Of a stretch of DNA of 64,000 nt, positions 27,220 to 35,596 are shown one piece after another (positions within the stretch are counted from its first letter, which is position 1; every line of letters begins with the position of its first letter). The position numbers and the translations under genes are program-made. Location of the stretch: positions 38,575-102,574 of the forward strand of contig NZ_MZGV01000014.1 in assembly GCF_002029235.1 (NCBI RefSeq), given 5' to 3'. Under the pieces are notes generated by a model, which did not search any database, was not told the DNA's origin, and saw only the letters and a program-made list of their open reading frames with translations. The DNA is from Clostridium oryzae (GTDB lineage: Bacteria; Bacillota; Clostridia; Clostridiales; Clostridiaceae).

Positions 27220-27416
27220 ATTTGGTAACGTTTAAATTTGGTTATGTCTATATTATCACTTAATCCATAAAGCTATTCCAGTAAATAGCTACACCTTCAA
27301 AGTGCAAATATTTGTTGCCTTATAGGAGTGCAAATAATTATTTGTTTATTGGGAAAGTTAATTATAGAATAAAATATGTATTAATATAAATCTTTTAACA
27401 AAGGCAGAGATATTCT
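27220..27416. promoter_or_regulatory. Divergent control region of the PTS operon and its regulator
   Basis: An AT-rich 200-base gap between divergent genes. GTGCAAATA occurs twice in direct orientation (27302-27310 and 27328-27336), 26 bases apart, each followed by a T-rich ATTTG-like tail; this is a candidate activator site for the PRD protein. GGTAACGTTTAAA near 27223 is weakly cre-like. No antiterminator RAT/hairpin pair was recognised. Confidence 0.45.
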
Positions 27417-29180
27417 ATGGTAAATGCGAAAGCGTTAAAGGTATTAAATTACTTACAGAACCAGGATGATTGGACGACATCTTTACAATTATCATTAAAA
27501 TTGAATGTATCTTTACGTAGTATTAAAAATTATATTTCAGAAGTAAAAAAAGAAAACCCTGATTTGATTATTTCATCAAGAAATGGATATAAGGTGAATA
27601 AACCTGAAGTTCAAATCTTTTTAAAAGCTGCGAATTCTTTAATTCCCCAAACACCTGAAGAACGAATTGATTATATTATTATAAAACTCGTTAAAATTGC
27701 TGAAAAAAGTATTGATATTTATGAGCTTAGTCAAGAAATTTATGTTAGCGAAGCTACATTAAAGGCTGATTTACATAAAGTTAAGAGTAAATGTTACAAA
27801 TTTGATTTAACTTTAATTGTTAGCGGAGATAATGTCTATTTGGAGGGGCTAGAGAAAAACAAGAGAAGGATTATAAATTCAATTATGTACGAAAAACTGA
27901 ATAATAACCCGTTGGATATTAATACTATTCAAAATGCATTTGTAGACTATGATATAGAAGAAATTGAAGCAATCATATTAAGTGAATTTAAAAAGTATCA
28001 CTATTATATAAATAGTTATTCACTGATGAACTTAGTTTTGCATGTTGTTATTTCAATTGATCGTGTAAAACACAATTATATTTATGATTATATAGAGGAA
28101 AACAGTAAAATGTTAATTAAACAACATGAATATGAGATAGCTTGTGATATTGCTGGGGAGCTAGAAAAGGCATATGACATTAAGTATAATGAAAATGAGA
28201 TCTACGAACTAAGTTTATTAATTATCAGCCATGCAACGAATATAGATTATGAAAAAGGAAATAACCCTAATATAGATCAATTAGTTGGAGAGGAGTGTAT
28301 GAAACTTGTAAACGATTTGACACAAGAAATTAGAAGCGAATACTACATTGATTTTAATCAACCAGAGTTTTTGGTACGCTTTGCTTTGCATATAAAAAAT
28401 CTCCTTATTCGTATTAAAAGCAAACATTATAGTAAGAATCCTTTAAAAGACTCTATAAAAAACAGTTATCCATTCATTTATAATTGTGCGGTCAATATAT
28501 CATATATAATAAAAACCTACACGGGCAGCCCAATTAATGAGGATGAAATAGCCTATATTACATTGCATATCGGCTCTGCTTTGGTAAATCAGAAAAACTT
28601 AGAAACTAAAATCACCTGTGCTATTCTATTTCCTCAATATTACGATTTGGATATAAAATTAGCAGAGAGTTTGTCGTCATTATTTAGTGATTCATTATTA
28701 ATAAAAAATATAGTAACTAAGGAAAAACAATTACAGAATATAAATGTTGATTTTATTATTTCTACAGTTCGATTTACTAATTTTACTACATTACCATTCG
28801 TCATTATAAATACCTTTCTAACTGAAAGAGATCGAAAACTCATTTCTAACAAAATAGAAGAGGTAAAGAAGCATAAACACAAACTTCAGTTTTTGGGAAA
28901 TTTGCATTCTATTTTTAATAAATCCTTGTTTCAAAAAGATAGGGAATTTCAAAATGAAAAAGAAGCAATTGATTTTATGTGTAGCGAAATGGAAGCACAG
29001 GGCTATATAAATCCTTATTTTAAGCAAGAGGTATTTGAACGAGAAGCTATGTCATCTACAGCATTTAATGGTATAGCAATACCACATTCTATGCATATGA
29101 ATGCTATAAGGACAGGTATGTTTGTAGTTGTCAATGAGCCTGTCTTTATCATTGATTCTTCTGCTCCAGAATCCAGATAA
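27417..29180 (+). CDS. PRD-containing PTS regulator, C-terminus truncated
   Basis: 587 aa. N-terminal HTH domains (about 5-55 and 90-135) precede two PTS regulation domains (about 180-290 and 295-400), a IIB-like segment (about 405-490) and the start of a IIA(Fru)-type domain with the phospho-histidine motif IAIPHSMHM. Such domains normally continue about 60 more residues; here the reading runs into antisense yoeB sequence, and the last ~16 residues (NEPVFIIDSSAPESR) are that antisense. The PTS operon it would activate lies divergently. HTH and PRDs are intact, so partial function is possible, but IIA-dependent control is probably lost. Confidence 0.85.
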   Translation: MVNAKALKVLNYLQNQDDWTTSLQLSLKLNVSLRSIKNYISEVKKENPDLIISSRNGYKVNKPEVQIFLKAANSLIPQTPEERIDYIIIKLVKIAEKSIDIYELSQEIYVSEATLKADLHKVKSKCYKFDLTLIVSGDNVYLEGLEKNKRRIINSIMYEKLNNNPLDINTIQNAFVDYDIEEIEAIILSEFKKYHYYINSYSLMNLVLHVVISIDRVKHNYIYDYIEENSKMLIKQHEYEIACDIAGELEKAYDIKYNENEIYELSLLIISHATNIDYEKGNNPNIDQLVGEECMKLVNDLTQEIRSEYYIDFNQPEFLVRFALHIKNLLIRIKSKHYSKNPLKDSIKNSYPFIYNCAVNISYIIKTYTGSPINEDEIAYITLHIGSALVNQKNLETKITCAILFPQYYDLDIKLAESLSSLFSDSLLIKNIVTKEKQLQNINVDFIISTVRFTNFTTLPFVIINTFLTERDRKLISNKIEEVKKHKHKLQFLGNLHSIFNKSLFQKDREFQNEKEAIDFMCSEMEAQGYINPYFKQEVFEREAMSSTAFNGIAIPHSMHMNAIRTGMFVVVNEPVFIIDSSAPESR

Positions 29181-29332
29181 ATTTCCACTTAATGCTTCTG
29201 CTTTCCCATTCCTATATTTCCGTTCCTAGCAATATCCTCAATTAATTGATTGATTTTTTTTAATGTTTTTTTATCTTCCGTCTGCCAGTAGACATAGTCT
29301 TTCCAGCCATTCGCAGTAAAAATTTTATTCAT
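29130..29332 (-). pseudogene. Broken YoeB-type toxin gene
   Basis: From the ATG at 29332 the minus strand reads MNKIFTANGWKDYVYWQTED and continues as YoeB to GNIGMGK. A one-base loss near 29204 then shifts the frame (stop at 29189). In the next frame the match resumes as KAEALSGNLSGFWSRRINDK and runs to about 29135, where the PRD gene begins. So the toxin has a frameshift and lacks its catalytic C-terminus. No YefM-type antitoxin is present upstream. A single deletion or rearrangement joined it tail to tail with the PRD gene. Confidence 0.85.
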
Positions 29333-29387
29333 CTTATATGGTACAATAGGTAAGAGGTAACTATTTCATTTAGGAGTAGATGAAGAA

Positions 29388-29738
29388 ATGTTAGAAAGAG
29401 CAGAAGTAATTGCGTTTTGCAGTAAGTTTGAAAATGTATATGAAGATTATCCGTTTCATGATCCAAACTGGACTGTGATGCGGCATAGCGAAAATAAGAA
29501 AGTATTTGCATGGATATATGAAAAAGAGGGTCATATCTGGATTAATGTAAAATGTGATCCAGAGTGGCGGGATTTTTGGCGAAGTGCTTTTAAATCGGTG
29601 GTGCCAGGGTATCATTTAAATAAAGAACACTGGAATTCTATTATTCTAGATGGAACTATATCAAACAGGGATATAGAAACAATGATTAAGGAGAGTTATG
29701 AACTTACAAAAGGGAAACAGAAGAGAAGAAAGAATTAA
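29388..29738 (+). CDS. YjbR/MmcQ family protein
   Basis: 116 aa, full length for the YjbR/CyaY-like fold. Typical features are YPFHDPNWTVMRH, a lysine-rich strand VFAWIYEKEGHIWINVKCDP and the end W(R)DFWRSAFKSVVPGYHLNK. These proteins are thought to bind DNA, but the role is not established. The gene overlaps the next one by 41 bases. A damaged copy with near-identical DNA lies at 22525, so the segment was duplicated. Confidence 0.85.
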   Translation: MLERAEVIAFCSKFENVYEDYPFHDPNWTVMRHSENKKVFAWIYEKEGHIWINVKCDPEWRDFWRSAFKSVVPGYHLNKEHWNSIILDGTISNRDIETMIKESYELTKGKQKRRKN

Positions 29739-30000
29739 ATATCTGATTGTATTTGCTACGTTCATGTGTATTGAGACGGTGATTGCAATTTACGTGCATG
29801 ATGCATTTATTAGACCATATGTGGGAGATATGCTGGTGGTCATGGTGTTGTATTGTGCAGTCAGAGTTATTATTCCGAATAAGAATAAACTGATTCCGCT
29901 GTGGATATTCTTATTTGCTGCATTTGTTGAGTGCTTGCAGTACTTTAAACTGGTGCAAATTCTTGGTGTGGAAGATAATACATTGTTAGCAAGGGAATGA
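29698..30000 (+). CDS. DUF2809 membrane protein, C-terminus missing
   Basis: 100 aa with three hydrophobic segments. It contains the family signature FIRPYVGDMLVVMVLYCAVR and a later LWIFLFAAFVECLQYFKL. DUF2809 proteins as I recall them continue about 30-40 residues with a final membrane helix after the LG(V/L)..N segment; here the frame ends at NTLLARE. The bases after the stop (CCCAGGGGTGAAAATTTTT) resemble a string found at other decayed sites. Overlaps YjbR; AAGGAG upstream. Function unknown and probably impaired. Confidence 0.65.
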   Translation: MNLQKGNRREERIKYLIVFATFMCIETVIAIYVHDAFIRPYVGDMLVVMVLYCAVRVIIPNKNKLIPLWIFLFAAFVECLQYFKLVQILGVEDNTLLARE

Positions 30001-30177
30001 CTTTCAGTCACGCCCAAGTGCCCAGGGGTGAAAATTTTTACAGGTACAAGTTTACAATACAAAAAACTATCTGATTAAGTTATCTGGGATTAACCTCAAA
30101 GAAGCTAATTATCCTGCAATTTTATTTTCTCACTAACTTATAGTATAATTATATACATGTTCGAGGTGATGATATAT

Positions 30178-30561
30178 ATGAAAACAATAGAAGTAGTTGC
30201 AGCTGTTATAAAACACGAGAATAAAATATTTGCTACACGTCGTGGTTATGGAGATTTTGAAAACATGTGGGAATTCCCAGGTGGAAAGATTGAAGCTGGG
30301 GAAACAAGAGAAGAAGCTCTTATTCGTGAGATCAAAGAAGAGTTAGAACTTGATATTAAGATTTCTAAGTACATAACAACGGTTGATTATGATTATCCGA
30401 ATTTCCATCTTACAATGCATTGTTTTATGTGCGATGTATGTGGTGGAGAAATGCATTTAAATGCTCACAATGCTGTAAAATGGGTGATGATAGAAGAATT
30501 GGACAACCTAAGATGGGTACCAGCGGATATATTGGTTGTTAAGAAAATTAAAGAAATGTAA
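30178..30561 (+). CDS. Nudix hydrolase, MutT-type (d)NTP pyrophosphohydrolase
   Basis: 127 aa from the ATG at 30178 (GAGGTGAT upstream). The Nudix box is complete: GGKIEAGETREEALIREIKE begins at residue 35 and ends in EL. The small size and the MKTIEVVAAVI opening match (deoxy)nucleoside triphosphate pyrophosphohydrolases of the 8-oxo-dGTP type. Sanitises oxidised nucleotides. Its 3' end overlaps the truncated minus-strand helicase by 54 bases, a product of rearrangement rather than design. Confidence 0.9.
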   Translation: MKTIEVVAAVIKHENKIFATRRGYGDFENMWEFPGGKIEAGETREEALIREIKEELELDIKISKYITTVDYDYPNFHLTMHCFMCDVCGGEMHLNAHNAVKWVMIEELDNLRWVPADILVVKKIKEM

Positions 30562-32790
30562 TATTCGTCTTAATCCAGCTATCAGCTTGACTTTGTTATT
30601 AATTGTATATTTAATCAGCTCTAATTCATGAACTCTTTTTCCTGAGGCAAGCTTTTTTGAAATGAATTCAATAAAGGACTCCTGAGTAGGGGTAAGCTGT
30701 ATATTATATTCTTTTTCATACTTGGTTAAAAATCTATGGTAGGAACCCAAACTGTTGCTGTTAAATATTCTTACAGGATCAATAGAATCGTGTATATCAA
30801 AGTCTTTTAGTCTAGGAATTCTTCCTAGCTTCTGTTTTAATGCATTATAACTTTCTTTTATAAGTTTTATATCATTAAAATTGGCTTTGTCAATGGATTC
30901 AAAAATACGTTTTTTTGAGATCTCATCGAAATTAACAGTGGAGCATCCTGGGATAATTCTGTTACCTTCCATCACATATTTTCTTATTGTATCTTTGTTA
31001 TAACTCCTGTCACCTGAAAGTGCTATTGGTATTAAGAAATTTTTATTATAATTTCCCACAAAATCGATAATGACAACATATTCCTTGTTTTCAAAGCGTC
31101 TAAGTCCTCGACCTAACTGCTGTATAAAAACTATGGAGGACATGGTAGGTCTTAGCATTACTACCTGGTTGACGGCAGGTATATCTACACCTTCATTAAA
31201 AATATCAACGGTAAAGATATAATCTAGACAATTGCTATTTTCCTCCTGTTCTAAACGCTCGATGGCAACTTCACGTTCTGGCTGACTATTATCTCCAGTC
31301 AATGCAACTGTTCTATAACCACGTTTATTAAATTTATCAGATAATTCTCTTGCTTCTTTTTTATCACTGCAAAATATCAGTCCTTTTACTTTATCGCCGC
31401 AGTAACCATAAAAATTGAGTTTCTTGATTATATGGTTAACTCGTTCGTCACTGACTAAATATCTAAAATCGGTAGTATCGTCCAAAACTTTTCCGTCTAT
31501 AGAAATATCCGTAATGCCAAAGTAATGAAAAGGGCATAGCAGATTTTCTTCTAATGCTTGCTGCAGACGTATCTCATAAGCTATATTATAATCAAACATC
31601 TTAAATATATCAAAATCATCAGTTCTTTCTGGTGTAGCAGTCATACCCAATAAAAACTTAGGCTTAAAGTAGTCAACGATCTTCTGGTAACTCATTGCAC
31701 CAGCCTTATGAACCTCATCGATAATAATATAATCAAACTCATCTTTATCAAAGCTATGCAATACTTCTTCTTTAGATAATGTTTGAACAGTTGAGAAGAT
31801 CAAATCTTTGTCCATATCTTTAGAAGTACCCGAAAGAATTCCCATGGTTTTAGTATCACCAAAAACATTTTGATAGCTGTTTAAAGCCTGTTTAGCTATC
31901 TGTTCTCTATGCACAATAAATAACGCACGCCTTGGATTATAATTTCTTACATCAAAGGCTGACAAGTAAGTTTTCCCTGTTCCTGTAGCGGAAATCAATA
32001 ATGCTTTATTTATTCCTTTTTCTCTAAGGTTATCTAAAGATTGAATAGCAGAAACCTGCATCTTATTTGGTCTTAATTTATATTGAGAAAGTCTAGGAAC
32101 TTTGCTTTCTCTGACAGATTGTCTCTGCTTTTTATAGATTTTTTCATAGGCTTCAATCCATTCAATGGTTAAATCTTCAGCCTCAAGCCACATATTTTCA
32201 AATTCATCTAATACAGACTTTGTTAACTCACCTTCCTCTAAAGAAGATATTTTAATGTTCCATTCTTTATTTTTTGTCAGTGCTGTTTGAGTTAAATTAG
32301 AACTTCCAACTATTAGTTTATAATGATTGCTATGTTTAAAAATATATCCCTTAGTATGAAAACTGTCTTTACTATACATTTTTAAACTGATATTTGAAAA
32401 TTTCAGCAGCTTTTTAAGTGCTTTCGGTTCACTGAAATTAAGATAATCAGTTGTTAAAATACTGCCCTTAATTCCCTTTTGAGCTAAATATTTAAGGGTC
32501 TCTAAAAGAGGGACTATACCGCTGCTTGTGATAAAAGCTACTGATATCATAAACTCAGTACATTTTGTTAGTTCTGAGATTATTTCACTTAATACTTTCT
32601 CACCTTTACTGTAATTATTTATAATAAGCCTAGGTCTAAGTGCAAGATTAGAATCTATTAAATTATTTATAAGACCAGTCTCACTTGCCTTTATGATATC
32701 ATCAATGACTGGTGAGGATGCATCATCAATGGATTTTGAATCAATTGCAGCTTCTAAGAAACTTCTATTATTATCTATCTTGTTATCCAT
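30508..32790 (-). CDS. PLD-nuclease/DEAD-box helicase (DUF3427 type), C-terminus truncated
   Basis: 760 aa. An intact PLD module (FHTKGYIF, then IVGSSNLT, about 145-175) precedes an SF2 helicase: ISATGTGKT (about 265), IIDEVHK, MTATPERTD and QQLGRGLRR. The start of DUF3427 follows. Proteins of this architecture are usually 900 aa or longer. Here the last ~20 residues (HFFNFLNNQYIRWYPS) are antisense of the Nudix gene's end, so the DUF3427 domain is cut. AAGGAG precedes the ATG. Such helicases are implicated in DNA defence or repair. The PLD and motor parts could still work. Confidence 0.85.
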   Translation of the reverse strand: MDNKIDNNRSFLEAAIDSKSIDDASSPVIDDIIKASETGLINNLIDSNLALRPRLIINNYSKGEKVLSEIISELTKCTEFMISVAFITSSGIVPLLETLKYLAQKGIKGSILTTDYLNFSEPKALKKLLKFSNISLKMYSKDSFHTKGYIFKHSNHYKLIVGSSNLTQTALTKNKEWNIKISSLEEGELTKSVLDEFENMWLEAEDLTIEWIEAYEKIYKKQRQSVRESKVPRLSQYKLRPNKMQVSAIQSLDNLREKGINKALLISATGTGKTYLSAFDVRNYNPRRALFIVHREQIAKQALNSYQNVFGDTKTMGILSGTSKDMDKDLIFSTVQTLSKEEVLHSFDKDEFDYIIIDEVHKAGAMSYQKIVDYFKPKFLLGMTATPERTDDFDIFKMFDYNIAYEIRLQQALEENLLCPFHYFGITDISIDGKVLDDTTDFRYLVSDERVNHIIKKLNFYGYCGDKVKGLIFCSDKKEARELSDKFNKRGYRTVALTGDNSQPEREVAIERLEQEENSNCLDYIFTVDIFNEGVDIPAVNQVVMLRPTMSSIVFIQQLGRGLRRFENKEYVVIIDFVGNYNKNFLIPIALSGDRSYNKDTIRKYVMEGNRIIPGCSTVNFDEISKKRIFESIDKANFNDIKLIKESYNALKQKLGRIPRLKDFDIHDSIDPVRIFNSNSLGSYHRFLTKYEKEYNIQLTPTQESFIEFISKKLASGKRVHELELIKYTINNKVKLIAGLRRILHFFNFLNNQYIRWYPS

Positions 32791-33267
32791 ATGAGTATCT
32801 CCTTGTAGAAAATTGTATCTATTGATATTGTAGCATAAGCTGTTTTTATTATATCACCAAAAAAGAAATTTGTTTCAGTAGAATAAAAGAGTAATTACAT
32901 ATGTAAAATTACGACATGATTCATGGAAGTTCTTGGGAAGCCAGATATTTGGAATAAAATTGAAAAATATGCTATTGCTAATTTTTTAGATAAGTAATAA
33001 AATAATGTTAATATTATTCTTTTATTTAAGCTGTGTGCTTTTAACATAAATAAAAGAATTGTGAATAGGAGTAAGAAAAACGAAATGGGATTTTTTATAC
33101 GTTGAATATAATGTAAATTATGAACAAAAATATGGAATTTCACTTTATAGCAAATATGAAAAATGGAACTGTCAGCGTAGAAGTAGATGAGTTGAAAAGT
33201 GAGGAGGTTTATAAAACCGCTTTGCCGTGTGGAAAAATTCAATTGAAATAAATGAGGTTTGATAATT
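32791..33267. other. Intergenic region with one small ORF
   Basis: Contains a 43-codon plus-strand frame (33120-33251) reading MNKNMEFHFIANMKNGTVSV and onward to CGKIQLK. It has no clear Shine-Dalgarno and I do not recognise it; it may be a remnant of a longer gene. The promoter of the helicase lies near 32800-32850. Nothing else is seen. Confidence 0.35.
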
Positions 33268-33843
33268 ATGAGCAGAAAGCCAAGGGTGCATTATGAATTA
33301 AGTGATTTAAGAGGAGTTAAATCTCCATCTGGAGAAGAAATCAATAGTATACTTCGAGCAGCGGACGAAATTATTTTTACAGGTGGTAGGACAATGTTAG
33401 CCAAGATACTTAAGGGATCAAAAGATAAGAAACTTCTGGAGAAAGAGCTTAACAAATGCCCAAGCTATGGATACTACAAGCAATTATCGATAGAGGAAAT
33501 AACAAAAATCGTAGATTGGATGATTATAAATGATTATTTACATATAGAATATAATGGAAGGTTGCCTATGATTATATTCTCAGAGTTCGGTTGGGAAACT
33601 TATAAACCAGTTTATGTGGATGAACTTTATAATTGCATATTAAATTTAGAGGCAAATGCTATTTGGGATTTTATTGAACAACTTAAACAAACTAATAGAC
33701 AGGTGGTTATCATGCTTTTATCTAAAATTGGAGAAAGCAAAAATATAGGGTTTATTCGATTTTTAACAAGATGGCAAATAAATGAGGTAAAAAAAGTTAG
33801 ATTAATGATTGATAGAACTATTTTAAGTTTGAAATCTATCTAG
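33268..33843 (+). CDS. RQC-minor-1 family DNA-binding protein
   Basis: About 191 aa from the ATG at 33268; GAGGT lies 9 bases upstream. The pattern KGSKDKKLLEKELNKCPSYG then YKQLSIEEITKIVDWMI matches a stand-alone RQC (RecQ C-terminal) winged helix, as in 'RQC-minor-1' annotations; LHIEYNGRLPMI would be the wing. It has no helicase of its own and probably binds DNA ends or branches with a partner. Followed by a MazG-like fragment. Confidence is for the family; the role is open. Confidence 0.7.
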   Translation: MSRKPRVHYELSDLRGVKSPSGEEINSILRAADEIIFTGGRTMLAKILKGSKDKKLLEKELNKCPSYGYYKQLSIEEITKIVDWMIINDYLHIEYNGRLPMIIFSEFGWETYKPVYVDELYNCILNLEANAIWDFIEQLKQTNRQVVIMLLSKIGESKNIGFIRFLTRWQINEVKKVRLMIDRTILSLKSI

Positions 33844-33913
33844 GGAAAGAAAATAAACTGCAGTTTGAAAATATAAATAAAGATACAACACAAAAATACA
33901 TTGATAATTAATC

Positions 33914-33985
33914 GATGTATTAGAGGTTCTTGTTGGACTTGCTGACGCTTTGGGATATAGTGAAGAAGAGCTTTTTAAAGGCTAG
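33914..33985 (+). pseudogene. MazG-like pyrophosphohydrolase, C-terminal fragment
   Basis: Reads DVLEVLVGLADALGYSEEEL then FKG and a stop. This matches the middle-to-end of small phosphoribosyl-ATP-pyrophosphohydrolase-like (MazG fold) proteins and is homologous to the fragment at 38352, extending past the point where that one ends. No start. Remnant. Confidence 0.7.
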
Positions 33986-34052
33986 AACTGAGAAAAGGAA
34001 AAAAAGAGACAGCATTAAAAAGAGAAAAAACTATAAAATTCAGGAATATATA

Positions 34053-34090
34053 GTGGCAGCCATATGAGTTATAACTTATATGGCTGCTAT
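34053..34090. repeat. GCAGCCA-type palindrome, copy 4
   Basis: GTGGCAGCCATATGAGTTAT continues to AACTTATATGGCTGC, then TATTTATTT. Almost the same as the copy at 19862. The T-rich end could allow termination on the plus strand. Confidence 0.7.
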
Positions 34091-34381
34091 TTATTTAAGA
34101 TAAATCTTTAGCCTTAAGAACTAATTTTCTATATTCTTCAAGATTTTCTACTGTAATAGATTTTATATTATAATTAATCATAATGCAAACACATATTACA
34201 TATTTTGGATGTATAACTCGTTTTATGGTATAATTGTAAAGAAGAATGATTATATTTTAATGGCTACTTTTAATAAAAGTTAATAAATAACTATCTTAAG
34301 TGGATAAAGTATCAATATTATTTTCAGTTAAAGGTTTTATTAAATATATATCTATAAATGTAACTTAAAGACGTATCAACG

Positions 34382-35389
34382 TTGAACATAGAAAAGAACC
34401 TAATCCTAATAAGAAATGAAGATAAAACAGAAGAAATCATAAATTGCAGCCCAACAACTAGTGGTAAGCGTAACATAACGTTTAAAAACAATAAAACTTA
34501 TACTTACAGCAGCTACAATGTTCAATGGAGTAGAAATTGCATAGAAATTAATCCTAAAACAATAATTGTTTATGAAAAAGGTATTCCAATCTCAGGAATT
34601 ACTAAAATTATTAAATTTGAAGAACTTAGTTACATTAGGTTAATATTTAAAACTGGATATCATAAGTTATATCGTAAAGCGGAGCTAGTGATACAAAAGA
34701 ATAGTCTTGAGGATTCAGTTTGCTTAGATTGCTTTTCCTATTTAAAAGAACTTGCAGGTAGTATTGATTTCCAAAATGATAATGATTTTATAAGCAGGCA
34801 GTATCAGAATATGACAGCTATAAGTCCTGATAGTGTTTTATATAAGTACCTGAAGCATGGGACAATTAAAAGCATAACGCATTTTAGTCAGATAGTCTTC
34901 CATTTTGGATTTAACATAAGCCAAAAGGGAGCTGCTGAAAAGGCTTTGACTAATCAAATTAGTGTTATTGAAGGACCTCCTGGGACTGGGAAGACTCAGA
35001 CTATATTAAATATTATTGCAAATGCTGTTATGGAAGAGAAAACAGTGGCAGTTGTTTCTAACAATAGTTCTGCTACTTTAAATGTTTTTGAAAAGCTTAA
35101 GAAATATAAGATTGATTTTATAGCAGCATATTTAGGAAATAAGCAAAATAGGACTGAATTTTTTGAGAATCAGGGTGGTAAGTATCCTGATATTAGCAGT
35201 TATAAATTGGATGGTGAAAAGGGTCAAAAGATAAAAGATGATCTAGTAAATTCTCAAAAATCACTTGAAGAAAAGCTAGAAGAGAAGAATAGATTAGCTC
35301 TTTTGAATATGAAAAAATCAAATTTAATCACTGAAAATGGTCATTTCGAAAAAAAGTATGCGTCTTCACTGATGGAGATATCTCTTTAG
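34382..35389 (+). pseudogene. SF1 (Dna2/Upf1-type) helicase, truncated after the P-loop domain
   Basis: 335 aa from a TTG with no strong Shine-Dalgarno. An N-terminal region of about 190 aa precedes the AAA/SF1 core with EGPPGTGKTQT (about 200) and motif Ia SNNSSATLNVF. A coiled segment follows (about 280-325), after which helicase sequence stops. Family members run on for several hundred residues with motifs II-VI. Around 35356 the DNA switches to the tail of a second replisome-organiser gene in another frame, so the last ~12 residues (YASSLMEISL) are foreign. Not expected to be an active helicase. Confidence 0.8.
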
Positions 35390-35430
35390 GTAAGAATGAA
35401 AGTGTTGTTGCAGCTTGGTCCTTTGGTTGA
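35356..35430 (+). pseudogene. 3' tail of a second replisome-organiser gene
   Basis: In the frame starting GTA at 35356 it reads VCVFTDGDISLGKNESVVAA, then WSFG and TGA. The last ~34 bases are identical to the end of the gene at 20670-21437 and the part before is clearly related. Only 25 codons remain, fused directly to the helicase above. Confidence 0.85.
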
Positions 35431-35596
35431 TTAGCTATAATAAAATTTGATCAACTTATAAATAAGGTGAAACAACTGCACGAGGCTAATAAAATCTGTT
35501 GAATAGCTATTTGTTGAAAACAGATAAAAAATTTTGGAAGGAATTTCACAACAATATACAGAATATTAATATTGGAAGTAGAAAGGGGATGCTAGT

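Larger units (their letters stand above)
33844..34381. other. Intergenic region: MazG remnant, palindrome, tiny ORF
   Basis: Holds the MazG-like fragment (33914) and a GCAGCCA palindrome (34053). A 28-codon minus-strand frame (34095-34181; MINYNIKSITVENLEEYRKL and on to KAKDLS) ends next to the palindrome; it has no Shine-Dalgarno I trust. The right part is AT-rich and may carry the promoter of the next gene. Confidence 0.35.

Noticed and set aside
33120..33251. 43-codon ORF as a definite gene
   Set aside because: No convincing Shine-Dalgarno and no recognised family; mentioned only within the intergenic entry.
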